Of a stretch of DNA of 64,000 nt, positions 10,255 to 19,660 are shown in pieces (the first letter of the stretch is position 1; every line of letters begins with the position of its first letter). Under the pieces are notes generated by a model that was not told the origin of the DNA, did no database searches, and was given only the letters and a program-made list of their open reading frames with translations. A program made the position numbers and the translations under genes. Source of the stretch: JAMXLO01 sp963850535 (lineage in GTDB: Bacteria > Pseudomonadota > Alphaproteobacteria > Acetobacterales > Acetobacteraceae); contig CAWKMC010000060.1 of NCBI GenBank assembly GCA_963850535.1, forward strand, positions 37,772 through 101,771, in the 5' to 3' direction.

Positions 10255-10757
10255 TGGCGGAGTTCATCGTCCGCCCAATCGGCACGCTGCACACGCCGTG
10301 GCGCAGCGTCGCCGATTGTCCACGGAATGGGCGGCAGCCTGATCCGGCGCCCGTGTGCACCGCGATCGTGTTGCAGGAGTTTGTTGAGGGCCTCCGCAGT
10401 CTCGACGGGTTTTCACATCTCATACTGCTCTATTGGATGGATCAGGTGCGCGGGCCAGAGCTGGTGTTCACGCCGCCATTCGATGCGGAACCGCGCGGGG
10501 TGTTTGCCACGCGTGGACCACGCCGGCCGAATCCGATCGGACTTTCCGTGGTGGCTTTCGGTGGCTTCGCCGCACCCGACACGCTGAAGGTGCGCTATCT
10601 CGATTGCGTCGATGGCACGCCGCTGATCGACATCAAGCCATATCTGAAGACGACGGACTGCGAACCGGACTCCGACATGGGCTGGCTGGCACGGCACGCG
10701 ACTACGCGTAACGCATCCCCGCGTAACGGGATCCAGTCCTCCGCTTGCGCGGAATGA
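10254..10757 (+). CDS. trmO: tRNA (N6-threonylcarbamoyladenosine37-N6)-methyltransferase TrmO-like
   Basis: TsaA/YaeB-family protein that methylates t6A37 in threonine tRNAs using S-adenosylmethionine. The N-terminal beta-strand (IVRPIGTLHTPW) and the signature FATRGPRRPNPIGLSVV are present, followed by YLDCVDGTPLIDIKPYL. The start ATG overlaps the stop of the aldolase gene. The conserved domain ends around DMGWLARHA; the last 20 or so residues are translated from a repetitive palindrome that also forms the gene's 3' end, so the C-terminus is probably not functional sequence. Confidence 0.88.
   Translation: MAEFIVRPIGTLHTPWRSVADCPRNGRQPDPAPVCTAIVLQEFVEGLRSLDGFSHLILLYWMDQVRGPELVFTPPFDAEPRGVFATRGPRRPNPIGLSVVAFGGFAAPDTLKVRYLDCVDGTPLIDIKPYLKTTDCEPDSDMGWLARHATTRNASPRNGIQSSACAE
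10700..10756. repeat. REP-like intergenic palindrome (GTCATTCC type)
   Basis: Read on the minus strand, this begins GTCATTCCGCGCAAGCGG and contains a hairpin built of ATCCCGTTACGCGGGGAT. Such GTCATTC-started palindromes are scattered through many alphaproteobacterial genomes. A related but not identical element is at 19573-19660. It overlaps the 3' end of trmO and lies between convergent genes, where it may also help end transcription. Confidence 0.55.
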
Positions 10758-10777
10758 CAGCGGGTCATAGGTCATAG

Positions 10778-11914
10778 TCAGACCGGATTCCGTGCCACGA
10801 GCTGGCGAGCGATGATGATGCGTTGCATCTCGTTGGTGCCTTCGCCGATCACCAGCAGGGGCGCATCGCGATACAGCCGCTCGATCGGGAATTCGGTGGA
10901 ATAGCCGTAGCCGCCGTGCACGCGCATCGCCTCGGTGGCGTTTTCCAACGCCGCTTCGGTAGCAAACAGCTTGGCCATGCCGGCTTCCATATCGCAGCGA
11001 TCGCCACGGTCGTACAGTTCTGCCGCGCGCCGCACCAGCAGCCGCGCCGCCTCGGTGCGCGTCGCCATGTCGGCGAGCTTCAGCTGGATGGCCTGATGCT
11101 GCGCGATCGGCACGCCGAACGTCTTGCGCACCTGCGCATACCGAACCAACTCGTCCAGCGCCGCCTGGGCGATGCCGACGCCGCGCGCGGCGACGTTGAT
11201 GCGGCCGAGCTCCAGCCCCGACAGCGCATGCTGCAGGCCGCGCCCCTCGATACCGCCGATCAGCCGCTCAGCCGGAACACGATAGTCGTCGAACACCAGC
11301 TCCGCGCTGTCGATACCCTTGTAGCCGAGCTTCTCCAGCTTGCGACTGACGGTAAAACCTGGGCCTTTTTCCGCCAGCAGCATGCTCATGCCGCGGTGCC
11401 GAGGCTCTGCGTTCACATCGGTCTTCACCAGCAACGCGAAGCATGATCCGTGAATACCGTTGCTGATCCAGGTCTTGGTGCCATTCACCACATAGCCATC
11501 GCCATCACGCCGCGCGGTGACGCGGATCGCCTGCAGGTCCGTGCCGCAATCGGGTTCGGTCAGCGCCAGTCCACCGCGCAATTCGCCAGAAGCAAACCGC
11601 GGCAGGAATGCGCGCTTCTGCTCCTCGGTGCCGTTGCGTTGGACGATGGCCGACATGATGAGATGCGAGTTGAAAATGCCGGTCAGCGACATCCACACCC
11701 GCGCGATGCGCTCGACGATGTCGGCATAAGTGGCGCAGGGCAGGCCCAGGCCGCCATACGATGCCGAGATTGTCGCACCGAACAATCCCAGCTCGCGCAT
11801 CCGGTCGACGATGGCCTCGGGGTAGATATCATCGTGCTCCAACCGATGCACATGCGACACCACATCGCGCGTCAGAAACGCATCGATCGCGTTGAGTATA
11901 TCGGTGTCAGGCAC
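10778..11914 (-). CDS. Acyl-CoA dehydrogenase
   Basis: FAD-dependent enzyme that introduces the alpha-beta double bond into acyl-CoA thioesters. Landmarks are the substrate/flavin signature LTEPDCGTDLQAIR, the second signature KTWISNGIHGSCFALL, and the C-terminal part YGYSTEFPIERLYRDA ... GEGTNEMQRIIIARQL. The glutamate of GEGTNE is the usual catalytic-base position for short-chain members. The GTG start at 11914 lies 3 bases after the aldolase stop, so it is the last gene of a four-gene minus-strand operon. A CoA-linked step implies that the pathway's product enters beta-oxidation-like metabolism. Confidence 0.92.
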   Translation of the reverse strand: MPDTDILNAIDAFLTRDVVSHVHRLEHDDIYPEAIVDRMRELGLFGATISASYGGLGLPCATYADIVERIARVWMSLTGIFNSHLIMSAIVQRNGTEEQKRAFLPRFASGELRGGLALTEPDCGTDLQAIRVTARRDGDGYVVNGTKTWISNGIHGSCFALLVKTDVNAEPRHRGMSMLLAEKGPGFTVSRKLEKLGYKGIDSAELVFDDYRVPAERLIGGIEGRGLQHALSGLELGRINVAARGVGIAQAALDELVRYAQVRKTFGVPIAQHQAIQLKLADMATRTEAARLLVRRAAELYDRGDRCDMEAGMAKLFATEAALENATEAMRVHGGYGYSTEFPIERLYRDAPLLVIGEGTNEMQRIIIARQLVARNPV

Positions 11915-11917
11915 GTG

Positions 11918-12865
11918 CTACGCCGGCATCGCGCGCTTCTGATGCACGCGACCGATGCGGGCAGTTTCCGGATTGTGCCCCGCGATGACGCGTACGCCTT
12001 CGTCCAGCCGGTGCACGATGTTCTCCGGCGAGCATCCCTCAAGAAACGCAATCTTGTTCCGGCGGCACGCGGCAAACACGCGTTCCCTCGCCTCGGCCAT
12101 TTCCGGTGGATACGGATCGCGTTGCAGCGTGGTGTAGCCAAGCGACAGACCCAGATCACCAGGTCCCATTTCAGCGAATCCGAGACCCGGTACAGCACAA
12201 ATGGCGTCGCAGTTGGCAATTCCCTCGGGGCTTTCCAGTTTGACCCCCAACAGCAGTTCGCCCTCGGGATTCAACGGCCAGGGGTCGCAGCGCTGCATAT
12301 ACTCTTGTTGGGACAGGCCCCAGATCACGGCCGCGGTGGCCTCGGAACCACGGCCGCGCGCGCCAATGCCCAACCTGCCGTCGCCGCCGTGCGCAGGCCG
12401 GGTGGCACCACGCATGCGCTGCACCGGCGAAGGGAGCGCTGGATCGACGCCAGCCAGGTGGTGCGGATACCGACATGACTCGATGAAGGCGCGCACGGCA
12501 TCTTCCGTCTCGGCCTGACAGAGCAGGATGCCATGCACGCCGCGACCAAGGATCTGACGGAACTGCCAAGCATTGAAACGAACGTTGGCCTCATCCGTGC
12601 CGTTGACCGGCGCCTCTACGATGACCGTCGGCGTGCCGTGGCCGGAGCGTGTTGGTCCGCCACTGACCATGCCGTGCATGTATTCCGCGAGCCCGGTCAT
12701 ATCGAAGCAGCCGTGCTCCATACCGACATTTATGTAATCGGCCCAGGTGCCCGCATCCTCGCGCCCCTGCGCCTGGGTCAGCACGTGGCCACTATGCGGA
12801 CCGTCATAATAAATCGCCTGCCCTTGCGACAACAACTCGACCGCCCGGTTGATGCGATTGGCCAT
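11918..12865 (-). CDS. HpcH/HpaI-family aldolase / citrate lyase-like
   Basis: Class II pyruvate aldolase-type TIM barrel that splits or joins 2-oxo-hydroxy acids with a divalent metal. The metal/pyruvate region is GVKLESPEGIANCDAI and FAEMGPGDLGLSLGY, supplying the glutamate and aspartate ligands. The N-terminus (YYDGPHSGHVLTQAQGRE) resembles the pyruvate-aldolase subgroup annotated as HpcH/HpaI rather than CitE. I chose the ATG at 12865 because upstream in-frame sequence looks non-coding. It sits between the amidohydrolase and acyl-CoA dehydrogenase genes in one operon. Its exact substrate is unknown. Confidence 0.88.
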   Translation of the reverse strand: MANRINRAVELLSQGQAIYYDGPHSGHVLTQAQGREDAGTWADYINVGMEHGCFDMTGLAEYMHGMVSGGPTRSGHGTPTVIVEAPVNGTDEANVRFNAWQFRQILGRGVHGILLCQAETEDAVRAFIESCRYPHHLAGVDPALPSPVQRMRGATRPAHGGDGRLGIGARGRGSEATAAVIWGLSQQEYMQRCDPWPLNPEGELLLGVKLESPEGIANCDAICAVPGLGFAEMGPGDLGLSLGYTTLQRDPYPPEMAEARERVFAACRRNKIAFLEGCSPENIVHRLDEGVRVIAGHNPETARIGRVHQKRAMPA

Positions 12866-12991
12866 GCCGGTTCCTTTCACGCTGCCGGATGCGACATGAA
12901 CGATGCTAGCATCCAAATCATGGCCCAGGCGATGGCGATAGGCCATCGGCTCAGCATAGACACCGCAGTTGCGCGGCGACCGGGCGCTCTC

Positions 12992-14684
12992 TCAGCCGCG
13001 AACCAGCCGCCCAGGCAACGCACCGGTGGCCTGACCATCGCGATAGACCGGAACGCCAGAGACGATCGTCGCAACGTAGCCGTCCGTGCGCTGCAAAAGA
13101 CGGCGGCCGCCGCTTGGCAGATCGTAGGCCACTTCGGGTGGACGCAATTGCAGCCGGGCATAGTCGATCACATTGACGTCTGCCTTATACCCAGGCGCCA
13201 ATACACCGCGGTCAGTCAGGCCAATTGCGGAAGCGGAATCGCGCGTCAGTCGCCGGATAGCCCACGGCAACGGCAGCTTCGCGCCGCGTGTGCGGTCGCG
13301 CGTCCAATGCGTCAGCAGGTAGCTGATCGCGCTGGAATCGCACAGCACGCCGACATGCGCACCGCCATCGCCAAGTCCAACGATGGTGGCATCGTGCGTC
13401 AGCATGTCACGTACGGTGTCAAGATTGCCATAGCTGTAGTTGGACAGCGGACGGTACAGAATGGCCTTGCCGTCACGCTCCAGCAGCAGGTCATACGCCA
13501 CCTCGGCCGGGTCGCGTCCCTGCCGCGCCGCCATTGCAGCGATCGATGATTCGGCAGCCGGTTCGTAGTCAGGCGGATCGCCGAGTGGGAAGATGCGATC
13601 CCACTTGGCCACGCGGCGCGTCAACCCGTCGCTCTCGCTCGCCTCTTCTATCAGGCGCGCACGAAACTCCTTCTGCCGCAGGATCGCGATGCGCTGCTCG
13701 AACGGCAGCGACGCTGATGCGCTGGTAGCTGGGTCGGTTGACAAACGGGTTCTGCGAAATCTCGAAGCCAAGCAGAATGCCGGTGGGGCGGGTCAGCACC
13801 TGGCCCAGCATCGGCAACCCGGCAGCATTCGCTTCGGCTATCCAGCCGACAAGTTGGCGCCATTCCTCCGGCTTGTTGTCGCGCTGCAGGATCGTGATCG
13901 CCATCGGCCGCTTTGCACTCGCAACGAGACGGCGCAGCATGGCAAACTCGTCCTCGACTTCGTCGAAGTCCGAGATCACCTGCATCCAGCCTTTGCCGAT
14001 GTCGTGCAGCGCACCGGCAATCGCGGCAAGCTCCGCTTCCGCCGCATTCAGCGAAGGGATCGCACGGCCATCCAGCGTCTTGTGGTTCAACGTGCGCGAC
14101 GTGGAGAACCCAAGAGCTCCGGCCTTGATGCCTTCGCCAGCCAGGCGGGCCATTTCGGCTCGATCCTGTTCGGTGGCCGGTTCGCGATCCGCGCCGCGCT
14201 GTCCCATCACGAACACCCGCAGTGCGGCATGCGGCACCTGGGTTGCAATGTCGATATCGTATTGGCGCGCCGCCAAAGCGTCGAGGAAGTCGGGGAAGCT
14301 CTGCCAGTTCCACGGCAGCCCTTCGGTCAGCACGACTTCGGGAATGTCCTCGACGCCCTCCATCAGCTTCACCAGCATATCGCGCTGTGACGGCTGGCAT
14401 GGCGCAAAGCCAACACCGCAATTGCCGAACAGTGTCGTGGTGACGCCGTTCCACGACGACGGCGTGATGCGGCTGCTCCAGGTTGCCTGGCCGTCATAGT
14501 GCGTATGCGGATCGATGAACCCCGGCGTCACCAGAAGCCCACGCGCATCAATCTCTTCGCGGCCGCGATCAGCAACTTTGCCGATTGCTGCGATCTTGCC
14601 GCCGGCGATCGCCACGTCGGCTTCGAATGCATCGGCGCCGGTGCCGTCGATCACCGTGCCTCTGCGAATGACCAGATCGAACAT
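12992..14684 (-). pseudogene. N-acyl-D-amino-acid deacylase-type amidohydrolase, one frameshift
   Basis: Amidohydrolase-3 family (D-aminoacylase/dihydroorotase fold), which removes acyl groups from N-acyl-amino acids. The first part from 14684 has the HxH metal motif (GFIDPHTHYDGQATW) and FGNCGVGFAPC. The frame breaks near 13715, after FVNRPSYQ, and the rest continues as LPFEQRIAILRQKEFRARLI through the metal aspartate region GLGDGGAHVGVLCD to the C-terminal ADVNVIDYARL. One base restores about 560 residues, a normal length. It starts 4 bases after the Ldh_2-family gene in the same operon. Confidence 0.87.
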
Positions 14685-14688
14685 CGCT

Positions 14689-15740
14689 CTATAACCCAAG
14701 TTTTTCGGTCAGGCCGTAGCCCTGGGCGAGATCCTGCAGCTTCTTCCAGGTCGCATCCTCGACCGGAATGCCGTTCTTGCGGCGGTCCTGCTCGCTTTGT
14801 GAATTCGATCTCGCCCGGATACAGCACTTCGGTGAAGCCCTGCGCCGGCGGCGTGGCCTTCAGGTATTGCGCGAACTCGGTAACTTCCTGCTTGAACGTG
14901 TCCAGGATCACGGAACGCGGCGACGTTGAACACCGCAATGAAGCAGCCATCATTGTGCCGCCCGGTCGGTTCCACGCCGAACCCAAGCCCGGTCAGCAGC
15001 CCGGACAGGATCTCGACGATCGTGGCGAGGCCGTAGCCCTTGTAGCCCTCGGTGCCGCCGAGCGGCAGCAGCGCGCCGCCCTGACGCAGCACGCGCGGAT
15101 CGGTCGAAGGCTTGCCCTCGGCATCGATCAGCCAGCCGGCGGGCACCTGCTCGCCGCGCGCGGTCGCCACGTTGATCTTGCCCGCGGCGGCGGCGGACGT
15201 CGCCATGTCGAACACCAGCGGCCCTTCCAGGTTGGACGGCATCGCGAAGCAGATCGGGTTGGTGCCGAGCCGCGCCTTGGCTCCGCCGAACGGCGCCACT
15301 GCCTTGGCGCTGCGGCCAGAATCGGCGGTGATCATCGCGATCATGCCCTCGCGCGCCGCCATCAGCGGATAGCTGGCGAGGCGGCCGATATGGCTCTGCC
15401 GAAACACCGTCGCCGCGGCGACGTTCTGCTTCTTCGCCTTCTCGATCGTGTAGCGCATCGCGCGGTCGGTCACGACGTAGCCAAAACCCCAGTTGCCATC
15501 GATCACGGTGGTGGTGGCCGTTTCCTGCGTGATGGTCCACGGCGCGCCGGGAACGATGTGCCCGGCCTTGATGCGGTCGATGTAGGTCGGGATCAGGATG
15601 ATGCCGTGCGAATCATGCCCGACCAGGTTGGCGCCGATGTTATAGCGCGCGATCGTCGCCGCTTCCTCTGCCGACGCACCGGCGGCCTGCAGCAGCGCCT
15701 TGGCGATCTCCATCAGGCGTTCGGCGGATACGGTGGGCAT
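14689..15740 (-). pseudogene. Ldh_2-family malate/L-lactate dehydrogenase-type oxidoreductase, two frameshifts
   Basis: NAD(P)-dependent 2-hydroxyacid dehydrogenase of the Ldh_2 fold (malate, lactate, sulfolactate or ureidoglycolate type). Landmarks are the histidine region VGHDSHGIILIPTY, FRQSHIGRLASYPL, GGAKARLGTNPICFAMP and GTEGYKGYGLATIVEIL. Frame breaks occur near 14910 (after CFIAVFNVA) and near 14805 (after LYPGEIEFT). Repaired, the tail reads KNGIPVEDATWKKLQDLAQG and ends YGLTEKLGL at 14689. It is the first gene of the minus-strand operon and is divergent from the BNR-repeat gene. Confidence 0.87.
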
Positions 15741-15848
15741 GGCATTCCTCCAGCGCTTTGCTGTCAGCAAGGCGGCGAAGCGGCCCACTGTCAACCCCGC
15801 CGCGTTCTGGCGTAGCCTGCGGCGCAGCGATCATGGAGGAGCGGACCA

Positions 15849-16902
15849 ATGGCACAAGCGAATGTCTATGCCAGCGTGGCCGGAACTGTCGGCCGCAGCG
15901 ACAAGGATCCGGGCAACGGTCGGCGTGTTTCGCCGCCCGGCCGAGACCGGCGAGTGGGAACATGTGCTCAGCGATCTCAGCAGCAACACGGTGAACGTCC
16001 ATCCGACCGATCCGAACGTCGTGCTCGCCGGCACGCATGACGGCGTGTATCGCAGCACCGATCGCGGCAAGACGTTCCAGCGCGCCAATTTCCCCGACAA
16101 GAACATGGAGATCTGGTCGTTCCTGGTCGATGCCGGCAATCCGAAGCTGATCTATGCCGGCGGCTCGCCGATCGCAGTGTATCGCAGCGAGGACAGCGGC
16201 GAGACGTGGCGAGCGCTGCCCGATCCGGACATGCCGACGCGCTGCGTGATGCCGTTCGCCTGCCGCGTGATGCGCATGGCGCAGCATCCCGGCAAGCCGG
16301 GCACGATCTTCGCCGCGCTGGAAGTGGGCGGCGTGATGCGTACCACCGATGGCGGCGAGACCTGGAAGGATTGCAGCCCCGACCTGATCCGACTGGCGCA
16401 GCTGCCGCATCTGAAGAGCAAGATCGTCAGCAACACGTCCGATGAAGGCATGCTCGACGGCCATGCGATCGCGATCAACCCGGCCGATCCGGACGCGGTG
16501 ATCGTCGCCGTGCGCATGGGGCTGTTCCGCACGGGCGATGATGGCAACACGTGGCAGGACATGGAGGTTGGCCGGTTCTCGCCGACCACCTATGGGCGTG
16601 ACATGAAGGCATCGCCGCAGGAGCCCGGCACGGTCTATTCCGCGCTCAGCGTGGCGGCGGCGAGCAAGGACGGCGCGGTCTATCGCAGCAAGGACAAAGG
16701 GCAGACCTGGCAGCGCTTCGACAAGGTGCAGGTGCACGGCACCATCATGTCAGTGGCGCTGCATCAGACCGATCCGAAGCAGGTGTATATCGGCGCGCGC
16801 TACGACGGCGAGGTCTTCGGCACGCAGGATGGTGGCGAAAACTGGCAGTCGATGAACCTGCCGCACGGCGTGAAGGACATCTATTCGCTAGCCTGCGGCT
16901 GA
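15849..16902 (+). pseudogene. BNR/Asp-box repeat propeller protein (sialidase/YCF48-like), one frameshift
   Basis: A protein of about 350 residues made of Asp-box repeats: GVYRSTDRGKTFQR, AVYRSEDSGETWRAL, GVMRTTDGGETWKD, GLFRTGDDGNTWQD, AVYRSKDKGQTWQRF and EVFGTQDGGENWQS. These are the turns of a seven-bladed propeller. The start at 15849 has GGAGGAG eight bases upstream (MAQANVYASVAGTVG), and the frame breaks near 15910-15920 before GVFRRPAETGEWEH. There is no signal peptide and no sialidase arginine triad that I can see, so it is probably a binding scaffold or a non-classical hydrolase of the adjacent pathways. Confidence 0.8.
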
Positions 16903-17511
16903 GCCAGTACGCCTTGAGGGATGGGGCGGCGGAACGGGCTCAAGGGCAGCGCTTCGCCGTCCCAGAAGCGGTGAAAGCCGCGCGGCAAAATCGCATCCAG
17001 CCGATCGAATTCGGCGGGCTCGATGCGCAGCGTGGCGACATCCGCTGCAAGCAACGCCCGTTGCCGGTCCGTCTCGCGTGCACCAAGTTCGATGGCCATC
17101 GGCAGCACGCCGTCCCAGAACACCACATCTGCCGGCAGCCAGCGCTCACCGACCGGCACCCAGCCGCGCGGCAACGGGCGCAGGGCAGACCACAGCAAGT
17201 CCTCGGGCACGTATAGACCATCGTATCGCTGCAGCCGCCCCAGGAGCTCCGTCCGATGCAGGTCGATCACGCTTGCCGCGAAGCGGAAATATGCTGCGAC
17301 GAACTGCCGGCGCAGCGGCGCATAGTCGCCGCACAGGCTTTCCAGCCAGGCCAGCGCGGCCGTCACCCGCGCCGCGTGGTCGCCGGTCGCGAGCGGCATC
17401 ACGTCCGGCGGTACCGGCTCGCGTATTCAACCGCAGCGGCGACGTGCCGACCTCAACGCTGCGTAGGGTTGGATCGCGCGGCAGGCGATCCAGGCCAAAC
17501 GGTATTCGCAA
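16881..17511 (-). pseudogene. Hypothetical protein, frameshifted
   Basis: Not recognised. A TTG at 17511 (four bases after the preceding gene's stop) opens a frame starting MRIPFGLDRLPRDPTLRS. The frame breaks near 17430 and resumes as EPVPPDVMPLATGDHAAR, running to 16881. The body is alanine/leucine/arginine-rich, soluble, with WLPADVVFWDGVLPMAIELG and an end FHRFWDGEALPLSPF. It has no membrane segments or metal motifs. It is the last gene of the hydratase/dehydrogenase/M20/LLM operon, and its last 22 bases overlap the convergent BNR gene. Confidence 0.55.
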
Positions 17512-17514
17512 TCC

Positions 17515-18372
17515 TCAGCCGTTGACCTGGCGCATCAGCTTCTGCCAGCTGTCGATCACCGGCATGATCGTGTCAGCCTTTTCCAACTCCAGGTTGAACA
17601 CCACGCGCGACACGCCCAGGTCCTGATAGCGCTTCATCAGGTCAGCCTCCTGCTTCGGGCCCCAGACCGTGATCTCGATCTCCTTCGGATCGCGCTTCGC
17701 CTCCTGCGCCATCTTGTTGAACTCGGGCAGCATGTCGGCGATCTCGGCATAGGTGTTGCGCGTGGCGTGCGGGATCCAGCCGTCGCCATAGCGGATGGCG
17801 CGGCGCGCCGAATACGGGAAGGCGCCACCGACGATGATCGGTGGATGCGGTTTCTGCACCGGCTTCGGCCACGTCATCATCGGATCGAACTTGACGAACT
17901 CGCCGTGGTATTCAGGCTTCGACTTGGTCCAGATCTCCTTCATCGCCTCGATCCGCTCGCGTGCCAGCTTGTGGCGCGAGGTGAAGACGGTTCCGTGGTT
18001 CTCCATCTCATCCTGGTTCCAGCCGTTGCCGATGCCGAACAGGAACCTGCCGCCCGAGACCTGGTCGATTGAGGCAACCAGCTTGGCGGTCTGGATCGGA
18101 TCACGCTGCGCGACCAGGCAGACGCCTGTGGCGACCTTCAGTTTCTTGGTCGCAGCGGCCGCCATGGTCAGCGTCACGAACGGGTCCATGGTGTCGTAGT
18201 ACTTCTTCGCCAGTTCGCCGCCGCCCGCGGGAGCCGTCTTGCGCGACAGCGGAATATGCGAGTGCTCGGGAGCCCAGACCGACTCGAAGCCGCGTTCCTC
18301 CAGTGCTGTACCGAGTTCGCTGGGCGTCATCGAGTAGTCGGTAAAGAACATGGCCGCGCCGAATTTCAGCAT
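17515..18372 (-). CDS. LLM-class oxidoreductase, TIGR03619/F420-type
   Basis: Luciferase-like TIM-barrel oxidoreductase of 285 residues. The start MLKFGAAMFFTDYSM, then WAPEHSHIP, FLFGIGNGWNQDEM and HPPIIVGGAFPYSARRA, follow the pattern of the group annotated as probable F420-dependent (TIGR03619). Many proteobacterial members have an unproven cofactor and could use FMN. It is 15 bases downstream of the M20 gene, in an operon whose other members act on acyl-CoA and N-acyl substrates. The likely role is oxidative attack on a small organic molecule. Confidence 0.87.
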   Translation of the reverse strand: MLKFGAAMFFTDYSMTPSELGTALEERGFESVWAPEHSHIPLSRKTAPAGGGELAKKYYDTMDPFVTLTMAAAATKKLKVATGVCLVAQRDPIQTAKLVASIDQVSGGRFLFGIGNGWNQDEMENHGTVFTSRHKLARERIEAMKEIWTKSKPEYHGEFVKFDPMMTWPKPVQKPHPPIIVGGAFPYSARRAIRYGDGWIPHATRNTYAEIADMLPEFNKMAQEAKRDPKEIEITVWGPKQEADLMKRYQDLGVSRVVFNLELEKADTIMPVIDSWQKLMRQVNG

Positions 18373-18387
18373 CTGTGCCTCCGTGGA

Positions 18388-19557
18388 TTATTCCGTGCCG
18401 CGCGGCATCTGCCGCTCGACCAGACGTGCGAACAACGCCGAGCCAAAGGGGATCGCCGCATCGTTGAAGTCGTAGTGATGATTGTGCACCGGCGCACAAT
18501 CGCCATTGCCCAGGTTGATATAGGCGCCGGGCACTTGTTCAAGCATGAAGGAAAAATCCTCGGACGCCTGTGCCGGTGCCTGCGCCCGGTTCACATTGGT
18601 CTCGCCCACCAACTCCGCCGCCACATCCGCGATCGCCCGGAACTCTGCGTCGTGGTTGACCAATGGTGCGAAGATCAGCCGGAAGTCCAATTCGGCCGAG
18701 GCCCCGAAGCCGCTGGCCACACCGGCAACAACACGGCGCATCGCCTGCTCCACCTGCGTCATGGTCTCGCGCTTCATGGTCCGCACGGTGCCGCCAAGTG
18801 AGGCAGTCTGCGGAATGACATTATAGGCGTCGCCGGACAGGATGCGCGTGATGCTGACCACTGCCATCTCCCGCGGAGAGATGTTGCGCGCCACAATCGA
18901 CTGCAGTGCCGTCCCGATATGGCACGCAACCAGCACCGGATCGATCAACTCCTCTGGCCGTGCGCCGTGCGCGCCCTTGCCGGTGATGTTGATATCGAAG
19001 AATCCGCCGCCTGCCATCGCGGCGCCGGGCGAGATGCCGAACTTGCCGACCGGCATGCCCGGACGGTTATGCATGCCGTACACCGCGTTGCAGGGGAAGC
19101 GCTGGAACAGATCGTCCTGCAGCATGGCAAGAGCGCCGCCGACGCCTTCCTCCCCCGGCTGGAATATAAAGTTCACCGTGCCGTTGAAATTGCGCGTCTC
19201 CGCCAGATAGCGCGCGGCGCCCAGCAGCATCGTCGTGTGGCCATCGTGGCCGCAGGCGTGCATCTTGCCGCTGTTCTGGCTGCGGTGGGAAAAATCGTTC
19301 GCCTCGATGATCGGCAGCGCATCCATGTCGGCGCGCAGGCCAAGGGTGGCTTCCCCATTCCCGGAACGCAGCACGCCAACCACGCCGGTTCCGCCGACGC
19401 TGCGATGCACCTCGATGCCCCATTCTTCCAGCTTGCGTGCGACCAGATCGGCGGTGCGGTGCTCTTCCAGGCCAAGCTCCGGATGCGCGTGGATGTCCTG
19501 GCGTATCGCGGCAAGTTCTTCGTGGTAGCGGCGAACGTGGTCAATCGGCGATGTCAT
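18388..19557 (-). CDS. M20-family amidohydrolase (hippurate/N-acyl-amino acid hydrolase type)
   Basis: Zinc amidohydrolase of about 389 residues resembling hippuricase and IAA-amino acid hydrolases. It cleaves N-acyl groups from amino acids. Metal-binding motifs are MHACGHDGHTTMLLG (Cys, His, Asp, His) and the glutamate pair FIFQPGEEGVGGA; the lid domain has GKGAHGARPEELIDP, and the C-terminus APAQASEDFSFMLE. The ATG at 19557 is chosen because the upstream in-frame part is translated from the REP-like repeat. It is followed after 15 bases by the LLM gene. Confidence 0.92.
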   Translation of the reverse strand: MTSPIDHVRRYHEELAAIRQDIHAHPELGLEEHRTADLVARKLEEWGIEVHRSVGGTGVVGVLRSGNGEATLGLRADMDALPIIEANDFSHRSQNSGKMHACGHDGHTTMLLGAARYLAETRNFNGTVNFIFQPGEEGVGGALAMLQDDLFQRFPCNAVYGMHNRPGMPVGKFGISPGAAMAGGGFFDINITGKGAHGARPEELIDPVLVACHIGTALQSIVARNISPREMAVVSITRILSGDAYNVIPQTASLGGTVRTMKRETMTQVEQAMRRVVAGVASGFGASAELDFRLIFAPLVNHDAEFRAIADVAAELVGETNVNRAQAPAQASEDFSFMLEQVPGAYINLGNGDCAPVHNHHYDFNDAAIPFGSALFARLVERQMPRGTE

Positions 19558-19572
19558 GCTCAGTCCCTCTCT

Positions 19573-19660
19573 CTTGTCATTCGACCCTCGCGGAAGCGGG
19601 GGGAAGCAATCCCGATGGGGTTGCGCGACTTCCCCGAGCTTGCTCCGTCGCAATGACAGT
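19573..19660. repeat. REP-like palindrome between operon genes
   Basis: An imperfect palindrome with terminal inverted repeats TGTCATTcG / cGcAATGACA and a GC-rich centre. It fills nearly the whole gap between the Ldh_2 gene (stop at 19661) and the M20 gene (start 19557). It is related in its ends to the element at 10700-10756. Sitting inside an operon, it may stabilise upstream mRNA or attenuate downstream expression. Confidence 0.6.

Noticed and set aside
11450..12478. 342-codon plus-strand frame
   Set aside because: Opposite the acyl-CoA dehydrogenase and HpcH aldolase genes, which have clear family signatures.
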